From Deferribacteraceae bacterium (lineage in GTDB: Bacteria > Chrysiogenota > Deferribacteres > Deferribacterales > JAISNW01), in contig JAISNW010000218.1 of the NCBI GenBank assembly GCA_031276055.1, positions 1 through 14,210 on the forward strand: a DNA stretch of 14,210 nt. The letters are read 5' to 3'. Below, in pieces: positions 1-7,474 of this stretch (positions are counted from its first letter, which is position 1; each line of letters opens with the position of its first letter). The notes beneath the pieces were generated by a model, which was given only the letters and a program-made list of their open reading frames with translations, was not told where the DNA came from and did not search any database. Both the position numbers and the translations under genes were made by a program.

Positions 1-1511
1 ACGCCATAGCTTTTTATAAGCTCTTTTAAGCCCTCGGCAGGAAAGTTCCCCTCCCGCCAGAGTAGGGCGGAAAGGTTAAAGTGAATATGGCCTAGGTGGG
101 CAAAATCCCCTCTGCCGCCTCTATTTACCAGCGGATAGGCTGGTCTTGTAGGAGTGGATATAAACGCCGCCCTGCTGGTAAATGGGGAGCTGCTCAAAAG
201 AGGGGTGTTGGGAAGTATCAGTAGAGGCAGATCGCGGTTGGTGCATAAAAGCTCCGCTGTGAACTGATGGGCGCTGCCCAAATCAGCCTCCCTGCTGGAA
301 AAGGAAATATACATCTCTGAACCTGCATAGGAGCTGCGCTTTTCCCCTTTTTCAGGAAAGAGCCTCTCCCTGCGGTGTTGAGAAAAGAAGTTGCGCACAT
401 GCGGACCTGATAAGATATCTTCCTCATAAAAGTTTGAAGCCGTAAATATATTTTCATTGCGTTCGTTAAAAAATTCTAACTTTTTAACTACCAACACCTC
501 ATAATCCCGCACTGCCGTGCGCTGTGGAACAATATGAAATTCAAAAGCTTCTCTATCGATAAACACCCGATCTGAACGTTTTGGAAAGAGGTTTATAATG
601 GGAACGCAATTTAACTTTATATCCCCTGTTTTAAGAGATGCTAGAGAGTTCTCCCTCACTTTCAGAGTGACGGCAAACTCAATGCTTTTACATTTTGCGG
701 CTGCAGAGGCAGCCCCCTTTAGAGCGAAAAATTTATAAAAGGCGGGGTGGGTAAGGTAATCTTTTAAGAGTTTTAAGCCAACAGCATTCCCTTTCAACTC
801 CCCCATCAGGCTGCTTGCACCGGTGGGAATTACAGGATAAATATCAACCTCATCCGCTTGCTGAAACCGCCCCTCCCCTGCTTTTAGATAAACACTCTCC
901 CTATCAATAATAAGCTGCCGCAAGATAAGAGAGGCTGCCGCATCCGGCAGGTTTATATAGAATAGGTATTCATTGAACAGAGGGAGTTCATCCCCTGTTA
1001 TAGAGGTTAATTTTATATGCAGCGCCGCATCCGCTTTAGAACCGTCAATTTCCAGAGACGCAACATTGCGGGTTAGGTATTCCACCTCCATATTAAAGGG
1101 CGCAAGAGGGACATCCTCCACACTCGTGAAACGGCAAGGGGTATTAATGGTGGGGATAAATGCGTCAAAGATTGTGCCCGCAGGCAGAACAGCAGAACCT
1201 TTACTTAACTCTGGATTTTTTAAGTCCAGCTCCAACTCCGCAACAGCGCCCGAAGGGATAGGGTATAACGCGCTCGGAGCAGAAGAGTTTAGGACAGATT
1301 CAAGAAAACCGCTGTAGCCGTCGTCAAGCTTCTTCTCCACCCGCGCGGCAAGGAAGGCTGTTCCTTCTAAAAGCCTTTCAACATAGGGGTCTTGACATTC
1401 AAACTCGGACAGGGAGAGTCTATCTGCAATCTTCGGGAATTCAACAGCAAACTCGGCTGCAAGCCCCCTTAAATAAGTTAAATTGTCACGATAATAATCT
1501 AAAAAATCCAC
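1..1511 (-). CDS. tssF: TssF, T6SS baseplate subunit (partial, C-terminus off the left edge)
   Basis: TssF (VasA/ImpG family) forms the T6SS baseplate wedge with TssG, TssE and TssK in the cytoplasm at the inner membrane. Translating the minus strand gives an uninterrupted frame of about 503 codons to the window edge. The family is usually near 600 residues, so roughly the last 100 are missing. The N-terminus begins MDFLDYYRDNLTYLRGLAAE (GTG read as Met) and continues with a FPKIADRLSL-type segment and DPYVERLLEGTAFLAARVEKK, both characteristic of TssF starts. The GTG start directly follows an in-frame TAA, so no longer start exists. An AAGGCGG ribosome binding site lies about 8 nt upstream. 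tssE ends 22 nt upstream, so the gene is co-transcribed with it. No frameshift was seen in the visible part. Confidence 0.93.
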   Translation of the reverse strand, partial: MDFLDYYRDNLTYLRGLAAEFAVEFPKIADRLSLSEFECQDPYVERLLEGTAFLAARVEKKLDDGYSGFLESVLNSSAPSALYPIPSGAVAELELDLKNPELSKGSAVLPAGTIFDAFIPTINTPCRFTSVEDVPLAPFNMEVEYLTRNVASLEIDGSKADAALHIKLTSITGDELPLFNEYLFYINLPDAAASLILRQLIIDRESVYLKAGEGRFQQADEVDIYPVIPTGASSLMGELKGNAVGLKLLKDYLTHPAFYKFFALKGAASAAAKCKSIEFAVTLKVRENSLASLKTGDIKLNCVPIINLFPKRSDRVFIDREAFEFHIVPQRTAVRDYEVLVVKKLEFFNERNENIFTASNFYEEDILSGPHVRNFFSQHRRERLFPEKGEKRSSYAGSEMYISFSSREADLGSAHQFTAELLCTNRDLPLLILPNTPLLSSSPFTSRAAFISTPTRPAYPLVNRGGRGDFAHLGHIHFNLSALLWREGNFPAEGLKELIKSYG

Positions 1512-1533
1512 TTAGCATCCGCCTTAAATATTG

Positions 1534-2034
1534 CTAACCCTCCCAACTTATCTCTGAATATCCGCTTTCAGGGTCTAACTTTGACTTAAAGAGAACCTCC
1601 TCGCTCACTGCACCGACAGAGATATAAGCGGTGATTACAAACTCCATCAAGCTGTAACGGTCATCACTATCCCGTAAAAGCTCAACTTTTATAGTATCAG
1701 GCGCCAACCTCGGTTCAAAATTTCTCAACTGCTCCAGTATATGCAGCCTAAGAGCCTCTCCGCTGGTATTAGAGGACACCTTGCCGCAAAAGTCAGATAT
1801 GCCGTAGCCTAACACAGAGCTTGAGAGAACGGGATCGTTTTTAAGCTCCTTCAGCGAAAGGTGCGAACGAGAGTTGAAAAGAACTTCTATATTTTCAAAT
1901 ATATCTTTCTTCAGCTGCTGCACCGTGATCACTTCCCGCCCTCCTATAGCCTCTTTTTTTATATGAGGGTCGTCATCAGTCAACCGTGTAAGGATATAGG
2001 GCTTAAACCGTTCTTCTTCGTGTTTTTGGCGCAT
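1534..2034 (-). CDS. tssE: TssE, gp25-like T6SS baseplate subunit
   Basis: TssE is the T6SS homologue of phage T4 gp25. It helps the baseplate wedge nucleate sheath polymerisation. The 166-residue product has the family hallmarks in order: LTRLTD at residues 15-20, an EVLFNSR-like stretch near 50, the core SVLGYGISDF at 73-82 (typically SVLNYGLPDL), and FEPRL at 106-110, the conserved gp25 motif. The length is normal for TssE. ATG 2034 was chosen because the frame upstream runs to a TAG with no ATG, GTG or TTG. A weak purine-rich AGAAGAG lies about 7 nt before it. The gene sits 92 nt downstream of hcp, with a stem-loop in the gap, and 22 nt upstream of tssF. Confidence 0.95.
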   Translation of the reverse strand: MRQKHEEERFKPYILTRLTDDDPHIKKEAIGGREVITVQQLKKDIFENIEVLFNSRSHLSLKELKNDPVLSSSVLGYGISDFCGKVSSNTSGEALRLHILEQLRNFEPRLAPDTIKVELLRDSDDRYSLMEFVITAYISVGAVSEEVLFKSKLDPESGYSEISWEG

Positions 2035-2071
2035 AGGAGCTCTTCTAACGTTGAAAACGTGTGCTGCAGGA

Positions 2072-2105
2072 GTGTTTGCGAACCTTTGCAGATTCGCCTA
2101 AACAC
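2072..2105 (-). promoter_or_regulatory. Intercistronic stem-loop between hcp and tssE
   Basis: Read on the minus strand, GTGTTT-AG-GCGAA is followed by a 10-nt loop and then TTCGC-AAACAC. This gives an 11-bp stem with a 2-nt bulge. It begins about 21 nt after the hcp stop and has no run of T after it, so it does not look like an intrinsic terminator. A second, small hairpin (ACGTT-GAA-AACGT) lies at 2048-2060. Inference: the main stem could protect the 3' end of the upstream mRNA or attenuate transcription, allowing more Hcp than TssE/TssF from one operon. Confidence 0.5.
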
Positions 2106-2126
2106 CCCGCAAGCGCATAAAGCTGG

Positions 2127-2621
2127 CTATTCGTTAGAAATCTGGTTAAAGTTCGCTTCTATAGCCCCATCCTTTGTAGCATCAGGCTTAATAGGCGTTA
2201 CCTTCCAAGATATCTTCCCTGCAATCAACTCCACTGTTTCAACAGGTTGTTGAGCAAGGCTGTCGTCATCAGATGTTATGGTGGTGACTACCGCTTTGCC
2301 AACCTTGACATTTTCAAGCACTAATTCATAAACAGGGGTCTGAGCGCCGCCTACAAAACGGCAGTAGGCAAATTCCACCTTGTCAATCTTGTTGCCGCTC
2401 ATGCAGTAGTGCTGAAGTTTAGGGGTTGCTTTATCTACAGCGTGAACAAAGGTAAACGGCAAAAATTGCCCGCGCCCCATAACATCAGTTCCACCGCGTT
2501 GAATTGAGATGTTTTGTTGTGAACCGTGGGAAAAGCTGATGAGTTCAACCCACTTCTCATGCCCTTTGTCGGCAGACTGACCTTCGATGCCATCGATCTT
2601 CAAAAAATAAACACTGGCCAT
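2127..2621 (-). CDS. hcp: Hcp (TssD), T6SS inner tube protein
   Basis: Hcp forms stacked hexameric rings that make the T6SS inner tube, and it is secreted with effectors on contraction. The 164-residue product is of normal length. It starts MASVYFLKIDGIEG and has the family pattern: KWVELISFSHG near 23-33, a GRGQFLPFTFVHAVDKATP segment near 49-67, then YCMSGNKIDKVEFAYCR and PVYELVLENVKV. There is no signal peptide, as expected for Hcp. ATG 2621 has a strong site, AAGGAG, about 6 nt upstream, among the best in this operon and in keeping with high expression. It lies 55 nt after tssC. No C-terminal effector extension is present, so this is a structural Hcp and not an evolved one. Confidence 0.97.
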   Translation of the reverse strand: MASVYFLKIDGIEGQSADKGHEKWVELISFSHGSQQNISIQRGGTDVMGRGQFLPFTFVHAVDKATPKLQHYCMSGNKIDKVEFAYCRFVGGAQTPVYELVLENVKVGKAVVTTITSDDDSLAQQPVETVELIAGKISWKVTPIKPDATKDGAIEANFNQISNE

Positions 2622-2676
2622 AAATTCTCCTTCTTTTTACAAATTTAGTAAAGCCTTTATACATATCAAGCGCATG

Positions 2677-4161
2677 CTACTTAGCAGCAGGCACTTTTGT
2701 TACCAATCTTAGTGAGGTTGTGAGCCCTTCAAGCTGATAGTGGGGTCTTAGGTAAAAGCGGGCGGTATAGTAACCGGGCTGCCCTTCCACGCTCTCCACC
2801 TCTACTTTAGCCTCAGCAAGCGGATATTTCGCCTTAATCTCCTCTGATGCGTTAGGATCGCTTGTAACATAGCCCGCAATCCAGTTAGAAAGCCAACGCT
2901 GCATATCTTCCTTCTCTTTGAAAGAGCCGATCTTATCCCGCACAATGCACTTCAGATAGTGGGCAAAGCGGCAGGTGGCAAAGATATATGGAAGGCGCGC
3001 TGAAAGGCTGGCGTTGCCTGTTGCATCAGGGTTGTCATACTCTTTAGGCTTGTTTACGGTTTGACCGCCTAAAAATACGGCATAGTCTGTGTTTTTCCAG
3101 TGAAGCAGAGGTAAAAAGCCGTTCTTAGAGAGCTCCGCCTCCCGCCTATCGGTAATGGCGATCTCTGTGGGGCACTTCATAGCGACGCCGCCGTCATCGG
3201 TTGGGAATGTATGGGTAGGAAGCCCTTCTACTGCACCGCCTGATTCAACGCCGCGAATATTTGCACACCAGCCATAGTTTGCAAAGGAACGGTTTACATT
3301 AACCGCCATAGCGTATGCAGCGTTCATCCAGTTATATTTGTCTGAAGAGCCGGCGCCTGTATCCTCTTCAAAGTCAAACTCTTCCACAGGGTTGCTCTTT
3401 GCTCCATAAGGGGTTCGGCTTAACACTCTAGGCATGGTTAAGGCGACATAGCGGCTGTCGTCAGAATCTCTAAAAGAACGCCACGCGGCGTATTCAGGTG
3501 TGGTAAACACCTTTGCAATATCGCGCGGGTTAGACAGCTCCTGCCAAGAATCAAGGTTCATAATCGACGGATCCGCAGCTGATAAGAACGGCATATGGGA
3601 TGCGGCGGCAATCTGCGCCATCCCTTTTAGAACTTCCATATCAGGAGCGGAGTGGTTAAAGTAATAATCCCCCACCAACGCTCCATAGGGTTCACCGCCT
3701 GCTGTGCCGTATTCATCTTCATAGAGTTTTTTGAATAGGGGGCTCTGATCCCATGCAGTCCCTTTATATTTCTTCACCACTTTGCCGATCTCTTGTTTTG
3801 AGATATTCATAAAGCGAATCTTCAAGCTCTCGCTGGTGGCGGTGTTTGTTACTAGATAATTAAGCCCGCGCCAAGCGCCCTCAAGGTTCGAAAAATCTTT
3901 GTGGTGAACGACTAAACTAACTTGAGCAGAAAGTTTTTTATCAAGCTCTGCTATAATGCCTTCAATGGTTTTTATTGAATCAGAGCTTACAATATTAGCA
4001 TGTTCTAAAGCCATCTGAACAAGGGTTTTAACAGCCCCTTGCACAGCAGTGTTGGCTTCTTCTGTTTTAGGCTTAAACTCTTGAGATAACAGTTTCTCAA
4101 AATCTGAAAGCTCAACTGTTTCAGGGTTTAAGGCGCTCTGTTGTTCTTTTGCTTCTTCCAT
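2677..4161 (-). CDS. tssC: TssC, T6SS contractile sheath large subunit
   Basis: TssC (VipB/EvpB family) pairs with TssB to build the contractile sheath around the Hcp tube in the cytoplasm. The 494-residue product has the conserved blocks in order: LEGAWRGLNYLV at 93-104, GEPYGALVGDYYF at 156-168, SARLPYIFATCRFAHYLK at 387-404, and the C-terminal ARFYLRPHYQLEGL at 467-480 followed by SLRLVTKVP. Full length is normal for the family, and all sheath interface regions appear intact. ATG 4161 has a consensus GGAGG at 4170-4174, only 2 nt beyond the tssB stop, so translation is probably coupled to tssB. That fits the 1:1 stoichiometry of the sheath. Confidence 0.98.
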   Translation of the reverse strand: MEEAKEQQSALNPETVELSDFEKLLSQEFKPKTEEANTAVQGAVKTLVQMALEHANIVSSDSIKTIEGIIAELDKKLSAQVSLVVHHKDFSNLEGAWRGLNYLVTNTATSESLKIRFMNISKQEIGKVVKKYKGTAWDQSPLFKKLYEDEYGTAGGEPYGALVGDYYFNHSAPDMEVLKGMAQIAAASHMPFLSAADPSIMNLDSWQELSNPRDIAKVFTTPEYAAWRSFRDSDDSRYVALTMPRVLSRTPYGAKSNPVEEFDFEEDTGAGSSDKYNWMNAAYAMAVNVNRSFANYGWCANIRGVESGGAVEGLPTHTFPTDDGGVAMKCPTEIAITDRREAELSKNGFLPLLHWKNTDYAVFLGGQTVNKPKEYDNPDATGNASLSARLPYIFATCRFAHYLKCIVRDKIGSFKEKEDMQRWLSNWIAGYVTSDPNASEEIKAKYPLAEAKVEVESVEGQPGYYTARFYLRPHYQLEGLTTSLRLVTKVPAAK

Positions 4162-4176
4162 TAAATAATCCTCCTA

Positions 4177-4746
4177 TTAGCTCTTAGGTGCATCAGTAGG
4201 CGCATCAGCGGGTGCTTCAGTAGGCGCGTCAGCAGGCGTCTCTTTAGGTTCAGCCTCTTTCGCCTTCTTTGAAAGGGCGGCTAAAAGTGCAGGATCTTCA
4301 AGAATTTTATTTAAGAGCTCTTCCGCCCCCGCCTTCCCATCCATATAGGAGAGGAGATTTGCCAACTGTTGGCGGGCTTCTAAAAGTTGTTTCAAGCCCT
4401 CCACCTTAGACGCCACCGCCGCCGGGGAGAAATCATCCATACTTTCAAAGGTCATATCTACAGCAATATTGCCCTCACCGCCTATTACATTGGGAACGGA
4501 GAAAGCCACCCTAGGTTTAATTGCTTTCAAACGGTCATCAAAGTTTTCGGCGTCTATATCGAGCATCTTGCGATCCTCAACTTTAGGGAGAGGTTCGGAA
4601 GGTTTGCCTGACAAGTCGCTCATTACCCCCATAACAAAGGGGATATTTACCTTCTTTTCTGCGCCGTATAGTTCCACATCATATTCAATCTGAACCCTAG
4701 GCGCCCTATTTTTACCTATAAATTTCTGGGAGTTGGTAACAGCCAT
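4177..4746 (-). CDS. tssB: TssB, T6SS contractile sheath small subunit with Pro/Ala-rich tail
   Basis: TssB (VipA/ImpB family) forms the sheath heterodimer with TssC. The N-terminus reads SQKFIGKNRAPRVQIEYDVE, followed by KKVNIPFVMGVMSDLSG at 31-47 and RKMLDIDAENFDDRL at 59-73, all standard TssB motifs. LLEARQQLANLLSYMDGK near 121-138 is the usual C-terminal helix. The protein is 189 residues, longer than a typical TssB of about 165-175. The extra part is a tail from about residue 170 made of two copies of an ADAPT(E/D)AP octapeptide, encoded by imperfect 24-bp tandem repeats at about 4180-4236. ATG 4746 has an AGGTG site about 5 nt upstream. It lies 16 nt after tssA. Confidence 0.97.
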   Translation of the reverse strand: MAVTNSQKFIGKNRAPRVQIEYDVELYGAEKKVNIPFVMGVMSDLSGKPSEPLPKVEDRKMLDIDAENFDDRLKAIKPRVAFSVPNVIGGEGNIAVDMTFESMDDFSPAAVASKVEGLKQLLEARQQLANLLSYMDGKAGAEELLNKILEDPALLAALSKKAKEAEPKETPADAPTEAPADAPTDAPKS

Positions 4747-4762
4747 ATTTCACCTGCCTATT

Positions 4763-5797
4763 TTAATTATTGTTATCGCTCTCTTTTAAGCCGAATATTT
4801 CCCTACCGCGGTTCACCGCATCAGGGGCTATATCTTGCAAGAGGTCTAAAAAGCCCATCTCGGAAAAGCGCAGCGCTCTATTTACAAGGAGGGGGATAGG
4901 GCTTGAAGGTTCCTCTTGTTGAAAGTATTCAGCGCCTTTTTTAAGCATCAAAAGCGCCTCCATCCGTGAAGCAGCATTTTTTGAAAAGTTCGCAGGCGAG
5001 ACGTTTTGCGGGGCTTGTGTTTCCCCTTCAAGCTGTTCAGATTCACCGCCGCGGGCGAAAGAGTTTAAGTATTGGTCATAAAAGTTAAGCAGCCGCCCTG
5101 CTTCCCTTTCTAAACTGTCCATAGAGAGATTATAATTTTCGCCTATCTTTTCATTGATATTTTTGCATAGGAGAACTATCTGCTCTCTAACTTCAAAGAC
5201 CAAATTTCGCGCCTGTTCAATCTCGGCGATGGGGACATTCATAAGTTCTGCTTGAATTAACTTGCCATCAACCTTTTTGACCGCCTCTATCTCACCAGAG
5301 GCTATCATAAGGTCTCTTAAAGTGTAGGGTAAGCGGGCGCTCAGGCGGATATCCCTGAAACGCGCCGTAAACATAATAGGGTCATTATAGCTGCCCTCCG
5401 TAGGAGAGAGCATAGCTAGTATATTTAAGCGTTCTGTAGGGTCGTTGTCATCGTTGGGGTCTAACTTGGGATAAAAGCCATCCCAGAGATCTGATGCTAG
5501 ATAGTTAAGGAGCTTCAAGCCGTTATCCAGCTCTGGAAGACCGTTTACCACAGTTTCAGCAATAATGAGATATACGGCGACACGCAGATCCCGCGTTCTC
5601 TGCCACAATTCAAGACAGTTTTTAGAGAGCTTTTTCCAATCAGGAGCGCGACCTTCCAGAGTAGAATCGCCCATCTGACTCGCGGGCACATCCTGCGATA
5701 AAGAATCAAGCTCTAAATAGAGCGGATCATATTCACAATTTTCACCGGCAGGAGAATCACCCGCCAAAGGGACAGCCAGAGAAGCAACATCTATCAT
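4763..5797 (-). CDS. tssA: TssA, T6SS cap/assembly protein (ImpA_N family)
   Basis: TssA proteins of this class sit at the baseplate or distal sheath end and coordinate tube and sheath polymerisation. The ImpA_N domain covers about residues 10-135: GDSPAGENCEYDPLYLEL at 13-30, PDWKKL and TRDLRVAVYL near 52-77, and LWDGFYPKLDPNDDNDPTERL at 104-124. The C-terminal part from about 140 is helical and poorly conserved, ending in a segment that resembles TssA C-terminal assembly domains. With ATG 5797 the product is 344 residues, similar to short TssA1-type proteins. The frame could open at TTG 5836, but that start adds 13 residues ahead of the normal beginning. A GGCGGG lies 9 nt before the ATG. 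The ATG overlaps the stop of a small upstream ORF (ATGA). This is the first T6SS gene of the operon. Confidence 0.93.
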   Translation of the reverse strand: MIDVASLAVPLAGDSPAGENCEYDPLYLELDSLSQDVPASQMGDSTLEGRAPDWKKLSKNCLELWQRTRDLRVAVYLIIAETVVNGLPELDNGLKLLNYLASDLWDGFYPKLDPNDDNDPTERLNILAMLSPTEGSYNDPIMFTARFRDIRLSARLPYTLRDLMIASGEIEAVKKVDGKLIQAELMNVPIAEIEQARNLVFEVREQIVLLCKNINEKIGENYNLSMDSLEREAGRLLNFYDQYLNSFARGGESEQLEGETQAPQNVSPANFSKNAASRMEALLMLKKGAEYFQQEEPSSPIPLLVNRALRFSEMGFLDLLQDIAPDAVNRGREIFGLKESDNNN

Positions 5798-5940
5798 AAT
5801 ATACAGCCCGCCAGAGGGAAAAAAGCTATAGAACAACGGTTCGAACAGAGGCGGCTGGCTGCACTGCGCACCGACAAAACCAAACTACACTCGGGCGGAA
5901 TATAGCACACAAATCTACGACCAGAATAACCAGCAACCAT
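5794..5940 (-). CDS. Small leader ORF upstream of tssA, 48 codons, five cysteines
   Basis: I do not recognise this product. The frame opens at an ATG preceded by AGAGG with 5-nt spacing and ends in a TGA that overlaps the tssA start (ATGA), an arrangement typical of translational coupling. The predicted peptide starts MVAGYSGRRFVCYIPPEC, has cysteines at 12, 18, 32, 36 and 46, is basic in the middle and has a hydrophobic end (FFPLAGCIL). A candidate promoter lies just upstream, which puts the ORF at the very start of the T6SS mRNA. It could be a regulatory leader peptide that sets tssA translation, or chance coding in a 155-nt 5' leader. The spacing and overlap are visible; the function is not known. 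Confidence 0.33.
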   Translation of the reverse strand: MVAGYSGRRFVCYIPPECSLVLSVRSAASRLCSNRCSIAFFPLAGCIL

Positions 5941-5958
5941 GCAAACCTCTTGTGGATA

Positions 5959-5987
5959 AATATAACATTACTTAATATGCAATGCAA
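5959..5987 (-). promoter_or_regulatory. Candidate sigma70 promoter of the T6SS operon
   Basis: On the minus strand, TTGCAT (5982-5987, 3/6 to consensus) is separated by 17 nt from TATATT (5959-5964, 5/6). Transcription would start near 5952, just before the ribosome binding site of the small leader ORF. The -35 lies in a short direct repeat, ATTGCATTGCAT. The stretch 5988-6056 back to the neighbouring gene is very AT-rich, with no gene and no convincing terminator. No sigma54-type GG-N10-GC element was found. Confidence 0.45.
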
Positions 5988-6056
5988 TAGTTTTTAATTT
6001 TTGGAGTGTAAAATTTGGATTAAAAAAATATATAGAAAAATTTACATATATAACTG

Positions 6057-6749
6057 CTATTCACAGTTTATAGCTTCACCACTGTTCCAACGGGTGATCT
6101 CGTTTGCCGTTAAAGACGTTTTCCGTCCTGCTTTGCCTATACAAACTGCACTTACAGCTTCATTGTCAATATACTGAAACTCAATGACCGCACCGTTTTG
6201 AAGGAAAGATTTTGCAACTCCTTCCACTTTGCCGTTATTATACAGCTTTTCCAGCTGGAGCTTCCCATCCTCATAATACCAACGAGCGACTCCCTCTCTC
6301 TTGTCGTTTTTATAGTGCGATTCTTCCTCTATCTGTCCGCTCTCGTAATACAATTTGGAGACGCCTTCTGCTAAATCGTTTTGATACGGTGTTTCGCCTT
6401 TTATCTTTCCGCTCTCAAAATAAGCTATTGCAACCCCTTCCCTCTTACCGTTCTTGTAGGGCGTTCTCCCTTTCACCTTTCCGCTTTCATAGTAAAGCAG
6501 AGCCGCCCCTTCTTCCTTGCCGTTTTTAGAGAGAACTTCAAAATATAACTTTCCGCTCTCGTAATACCCTTTTATCTGCCCGTTTATAGGTTCGTTATCA
6601 ACTGCGTTAAGAATAGCCCCCGCCCTTTCGTTGTAATAGGCGTCTAAGCCGTATATGTATTCTCTCTGCTCAGCGCAGACAACTAGAGGCGCAATTAGAA
6701 AGAATATGATCAAACTGTATGATAAAACACGTATAAAAAACTTTCCCAT
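6057..6749 (-). CDS. Secreted MORN_2 (YwqK-like) repeat protein, downstream paralogue
   Basis: This gene encodes a 230-residue exported protein. A signal peptide spans about residues 1-26 (MGKFFIRVLSYSLIIFF..., cleavage likely after VCA). The central part, 57-200, is six consecutive 24-residue repeats of the MORN_2/YwqK type, with pattern G-x4-YYESGK-x-K-x5-Y-x-NGK-x-E. A C-terminal module of about 30 residues has cysteines at 203 and 229 that probably form a disulfide in the periplasm. MORN_2 repeats define the YwqK antitoxin family, but many members have no known role. ATG 6749 was chosen; a GTG at 6770 is also possible and would overlap the upstream gene by 8 nt. An AAGGG lies 10 nt before the ATG. 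The gene is a tandem duplicate of its upstream neighbour and is co-transcribed with it. Possible periplasmic immunity to T6SS or other effectors is inference only. Confidence 0.85.
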   Translation of the reverse strand: MGKFFIRVLSYSLIIFFLIAPLVVCAEQREYIYGLDAYYNERAGAILNAVDNEPINGQIKGYYESGKLYFEVLSKNGKEEGAALLYYESGKVKGRTPYKNGKREGVAIAYFESGKIKGETPYQNDLAEGVSKLYYESGQIEEESHYKNDKREGVARWYYEDGKLQLEKLYNNGKVEGVAKSFLQNGAVIEFQYIDNEAVSAVCIGKAGRKTSLTANEITRWNSGEAINCE

Positions 6750-6762
6750 AGAGCTATAACCC

Positions 6763-7428
6763 TTACTCACACTCTACCGTTTTCCAACTGTTGAACGCTG
6801 TAATCTGCCGATCTGTCAGCAAAGTTTTCTCTCCCGCTGCATTAATGCACTCTCCGCTAACGACGTTGTTATTCTGATAGTTGAACTCTACAACCGCTCC
6901 ATTGAGAAGATAATATCTGCCTAACCCGACTAAAATATCTTCTTTATAAGGCAGTTCTTGTTTTATCTCTCCTGTATCATAGTAAAAGTTGCTGATCCCT
7001 TCTTTTTTACCGCTTTTATAAGACGTTTCCTGCCATAACTTTCCATTCTCAAAATATGTCCGCCTAACTCCGTCATATTCACCGTCTTTATTGAACGCCT
7101 CTTCTTGAACCTTTCCGCTTTCATAATATGTTCGTGAGACGCCCTCCGCCCTGCCGAGTTTATATTGCATCTCAATATAAATCTTTCCGCTTTCATAGTA
7201 TTCACGAAAAATTCCGTCTAACTTACCGTTCTTAAGAGGGAGAACATACATTATATTTCCATTTTCATGATATGCCCTCACCTGCCCTGTTACAGCTTTA
7301 TTATTAAAGTCTAGAATTATACCAAAGTTCTTGTCATATCTGGCATCTACCCCATAAGTATAAATTTTCTCCTTAGCGCAAAGCGCCGTCGGAATTAAAA
7401 GAACGGTTAAAAATAAAAGGATGCGCAT
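6763..7428 (-). CDS. Secreted MORN_2 (YwqK-like) repeat protein, upstream paralogue
   Basis: The 221-residue product has a short signal peptide (MRILLFLTVLLIPTALCA, about residues 1-18) and an N-terminal segment YTYGVDARYDKNFGIILD that matches YIYGLDAYYNERAGAILN of the downstream copy. Six 24-residue MORN_2 repeats fill residues 48-191 (for example GVSRTYYESGKVQEEAFNKD). The end module has cysteines at 194 and 220 (GECINAAGEKT ... TVECE), again matching the neighbour. Equal repeat number and shared end modules show a whole-gene tandem duplication. The repeats have diverged more than the frame around them. ATG 7428 has GAGG 5 nt upstream and sits only about 11 nt after the predicted transcription start. 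Function is unknown; similar repeat proteins are annotated as YwqK-family antitoxins. The cysteine before the predicted cleavage site lacks a proper lipobox (L at -1), so a lipoprotein is less likely. Confidence 0.88.
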   Translation of the reverse strand: MRILLFLTVLLIPTALCAKEKIYTYGVDARYDKNFGIILDFNNKAVTGQVRAYHENGNIMYVLPLKNGKLDGIFREYYESGKIYIEMQYKLGRAEGVSRTYYESGKVQEEAFNKDGEYDGVRRTYFENGKLWQETSYKSGKKEGISNFYYDTGEIKQELPYKEDILVGLGRYYLLNGAVVEFNYQNNNVVSGECINAAGEKTLLTDRQITAFNSWKTVECE

Positions 7429-7445
7429 TAAAACCTCATAGGTTG

Positions 7446-7474
7446 ATAGTAAACTAAGCCAACCGTCTTGTCAA
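7446..7474 (-). promoter_or_regulatory. Promoter of the MORN_2 gene pair
   Basis: On the minus strand, a perfect TTGACA (7469-7474) and TACTAT (7446-7451, 4/6) are separated by exactly 17 nt. The predicted start is near 7439, leaving an mRNA leader of about 11 nt with the GAGG ribosome binding site. The pair therefore has its own vegetative promoter. Confidence 0.75.

Noticed and set aside
1861..2253. A plus-strand open frame across tssE and hcp.
   Set aside because: It is antisense to two well-supported T6SS genes and has no recognisable domain or ribosome binding site; the same holds for other frames opposite tssF, tssB, lptD, folC, accD and the oxidoreductase.
5798..5836. TTG start that would lengthen TssA by 13 residues.
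   Set aside because: The added residues do not fit the TssA start, the ATG at 5797 has a usable site, and the ATGA overlap with the small leader ORF supports the ATG.
5988..6056. AT-rich DNA after the downstream MORN gene considered as an intrinsic terminator.
   Set aside because: The only stem is made of short TA repeats with no GC pairs, so it would be too weak to call.
5940..6056. A sigma54 promoter for the T6SS operon.
   Set aside because: No GG-N10-GC (-24/-12) element was found on the minus strand, while a sigma70-like pair with 17-nt spacing is present.
6757..6770. GTG start at 6770 for the downstream MORN gene.
   Set aside because: It has a poor ribosome binding site and would add residues before a normal signal peptide; ATG 6749 is preferred, though not certain.
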